A DNA stretch of 63,468 nt from Sporosarcina aquimarina (GTDB taxonomy: Bacteria; Bacillota; Bacilli; Bacillales_A; Planococcaceae), in NCBI RefSeq assembly GCF_019748715.1, contig NZ_JACLBZ010000037.1, positions 1-63,468 on the forward strand, written 5' to 3'. Below, piece by piece: positions 61,907-63,468 of the stretch (its first letter is position 1; each line of letters starts with the position of its first letter). Below the pieces are notes generated by a model that was not told the origin of the DNA, did not search any database, and saw only the letters and a program-made list of their open reading frames with translations. Both the position numbers and the translations under genes were made by a program.

Positions 61907-62248
61907 TTATTTATAAACTGATTTGTGCTTCCCCTGTGCATTTTCTCTAAATTCCCATTGGTTTTCTGAATACCGATACACGATGAGTTTGTAATGCTCT
62001 AAATCCTCCTTGGATAGGTTATTTTTTAAATAACTTTCGACCTCGGTAATATCTTTTTCTTCGTAAACTGATACATCAAGAACAGAGTCAGTGTCACCGA
62101 TTGATGTGCTTTGAACATTATGGTTATCCCATAATGAGTCCATTACTGCTTCTGTACTGTACGGTTCTTTTTGCATAAAACCAACTAGTGCAATCCCTAT
62201 GACGGCAAATACAGAAAAGAATACGCCAAACTTTGTTTTTACTCTCAT
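61907..62248 (-). CDS. Single-pass membrane protein, hypothetical
   Basis: A 113-residue protein with one N-terminal hydrophobic segment (FGVFFSVFAVIGIALVGFM) and a polar outside domain of about 85 residues (VMDSLWDNHNVQSTSIGDTDSVLDVSVYEE...). It might be exported or anchored. The start at 62248 is preferred since GTGAGG lies 9 bases upstream; ATG 62257 and GTG 62263 are alternatives. The function is not known. Confidence 0.5.
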   Translation of the reverse strand: MRVKTKFGVFFSVFAVIGIALVGFMQKEPYSTEAVMDSLWDNHNVQSTSIGDTDSVLDVSVYEEKDITEVESYLKNNLSKEDLEHYKLIVYRYSENQWEFRENAQGKHKSVYK

Positions 62249-62372
62249 TTTTCTCATCCTCACTGTTTGCTATTTGTTACCTGAAATATTTCGTAAAAGT
62301 ATTCACCGTACCAATATAGGAACCATTTTTACTACACAAAATGGCTCCGATTGCAATACAGACGCAATTGCT

Positions 62373-62606
62373 TTATTGTCTATTATTTGCTGCGTTAATT
62401 TTCTTTTCATCAGAAAATCCTATTACTACACAAATAAGTACACCTAAACCAAAGAATCCTGCAAGCAGCCAATTATGTTCCCAGTTGATAATCAGGCAAT
62501 ATTGGCAAACTAATGCAGTTATAAATGCTCCATACTTTTCATGCCATTTATATGGTTTTGAAGGATTTTTATTGACCAAGAACCCATCCCCTCTCTTGAG
62601 TGCCAT
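62373..62606 (-). CDS. Small two-helix membrane protein, hypothetical
   Basis: A 77-residue protein with two hydrophobic segments (AFITALVCQYCLIINW and NWLLAGFFGLGVLICVVIGF) and a charged end. ATG 62606 opens the frame, but TTG 62579 is preceded by AGAGGGGA and may be the true start, giving 68 residues. No family is recognised. Confidence 0.45.
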   Translation of the reverse strand: MALKRGDGFLVNKNPSKPYKWHEKYGAFITALVCQYCLIINWEHNWLLAGFFGLGVLICVVIGFSDEKKINAANNRQ

Positions 62607-62639
62607 TCCACAAAATGGACCGATTGCTACATACTAACT

Positions 62640-63006
62640 AATTCGGAGCTTTCTAACTTATGAAACAAGTATACACTATTCATTAGTTAAATTGGGGTTA
62701 AATTGGGGAAGCGTAAAATGCAATTAAGCATTTTTTTAATGCCTATACCTTTAGTAGTTCCTGCATTAATATAAAATTATATCTGATTATATAGTTCGAA
62801 CTTTGATGTCCTTCAACACTTTTTAAGGTAAATTTTACGCTCGACTTATTAATAATAATTGGGAATTGTACCACTAGCGTCGCATTAAAATAAAATCTCT
62901 CATTACTGAGTTCCGAATAATCTTAAAATAATATTTTCCATAAAAAAATCCTTTATAATGGGTTGGAGGCAGTAATCCATCCAAATCCAAAATAAAGGAC
63001 AATCTC
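62640..63006. other. Gene-free stretch ahead of the transposase
   Basis: No gene is visible. A TATAAT box at 62954-62959 may serve the transposase. The left end of the insertion sequence should lie in this stretch, but without the right end I cannot define its terminal inverted repeat. Confidence 0.4.
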
Positions 63007-63468
63007 ATGGATAAGATTACACGAAAAACAGCATTTAAGCAATGGATGGCACCCATTCCAATGAATTATTTGCGGAACAGGTCCAGCTCCATTGTCTTGA
63101 TCACTATACAAAGAAGCTGCATATGGCTTCGTTTATGAACTTACTCTTGTACGCGCAGCTTCATGAAACAGAAAGTTTACGTGCCGTCAGCGACAGCGTA
63201 TTTTCCGAAGAACTACAGGAAGCTACGACCTTGGATTCCATCAGCTTCTCACAGCTCGGCAGGCGATTGCGCCAGGTGCCGACGGAATTCTTTCAAGACA
63301 TTTTTCTCGACTTGGTCGCACAGATTCATGAAGCGACGGATTTCCAGACGCGATGCAAGCGAATGACCCCGCTGAAAATTATCGATTCCAGCACATTGCC
63401 TTTGAATTTGAATACCCACCGATGGGCGACGTTCCGGGTAACCAAGTCCGGTATCAAGCTTCATCTGC
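63007..63468 (+). mobile_element. IS4-family transposase, 5' part, frameshifted
   Basis: ATG 63007 (AAAGGA upstream) opens MDKITRKTAFKQWMAPI. At about 63055-63059 the frame shifts, and NELFAEQVQLHCLDHYTKKLHMASFM...LYAQLHETESLRAVSDSVFS continues to the window's right edge. LKIIDSSTLPLNLNTHRWA contains the first catalytic Asp of the DDE triad of IS4-type (IS231-like) transposases. The shift is a net loss of one base, so the copy is probably dead. The rest, including the other catalytic residues and the right end, lies outside the window. Confidence 0.75.

Noticed and set aside
62874..63056. 60-codon minus-strand frame before the transposase
   Set aside because: It overlaps the promoter and start of the insertion sequence on the other strand and has no ribosome binding site.
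63249..63464. 71-codon minus-strand frame at the right edge
   Set aside because: It is a shadow of the transposase coding sequence.

Overview
The window looks like chromosome from a spore-forming Bacillales species of the Sporosarcina/Planococcaceae type. The reasons are a GerA-type spore germination operon, Bacillus-type housekeeping families in Bacillus-like order (brxA-ypiP-ypjP-thyA-dfrA-yplQ, then ypmR-ypmS-msrA-msrB-yozE), low to moderate GC, AGGAGG-type ribosome binding sites with frequent TTG/GTG starts, and typical Bacillales intergenic repeats. No rRNA, tRNA or CRISPR array was seen.

Layout. About 1-17.2 kb is a visibly more AT-rich accessory zone of small membrane proteins, hypothetical genes, an ArsR/AHSA1 pair, a Nudix protein, a Ca/Na antiporter, an M23 peptidase and an Lrp/GNAT pair. 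Several of its genes are broken: a DMT transporter and a GMC oxidoreductase each carry two in-frame stops, and a flavin reductase-like gene and a small membrane protein carry frameshifts. A perfect 26-bp direct repeat (7570-7595 and 12989-13014) brackets a 5.4-kb block, and a decayed copy of the 3' end of the DUF1646 gene lies just beyond it. About 18.3-21.6 kb is a phage-derived patch: a holin-like protein, a 40-bp tandem repeat, a DnaD-type initiator, a DnaC-like loader, then two tandem type I toxin/antisense-RNA loci, one with an intact toxin and one decayed.

From 21.8 to 45.6 kb the core chromosome is dense. It holds redox repair (bacilliredoxin, MsrA/MsrB), the thymidylate/folate pair thyA-dfrA, membrane and envelope proteins, deoD, a CtpA-type processing protease, a CobW-type metallochaperone, a secreted CAP-domain protein with a proline-rich repeat region, the gerA-type tricistron, a MATE pump, murG, and odhA-odhB of 2-oxoglutarate dehydrogenase. 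A 1-kb relic region (45.9-47.0 kb) holds a further toxin remnant and a dispersed repeat. Then come xpaC-telA, a cold-shock gene whose long leader contains a terminator-like hairpin, an ABC-F protein, an LCP protein behind a highly structured 240-bp element, an AI-2E-type exporter, and a molybdate locus. In that locus a one-component regulator (HTH fused to a periplasmic-binding-protein-like domain) diverges from modABC. The fni gene follows.

From 59.9 kb to the end the window becomes accessory again: small membrane and hypothetical proteins on the minus strand, a frameshifted gene, and the 5' part of a frameshifted IS4-family transposase that runs off the right edge.

Most interesting for follow-up: the tandem type I toxin loci with a shared bidirectional terminator; the molybdate regulator and its palindrome; the terminator inside the cold-shock leader; the structured element before the LCP gene; and the direct-repeat-bounded block. 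All calls come from reading the sequence; no database search was run.
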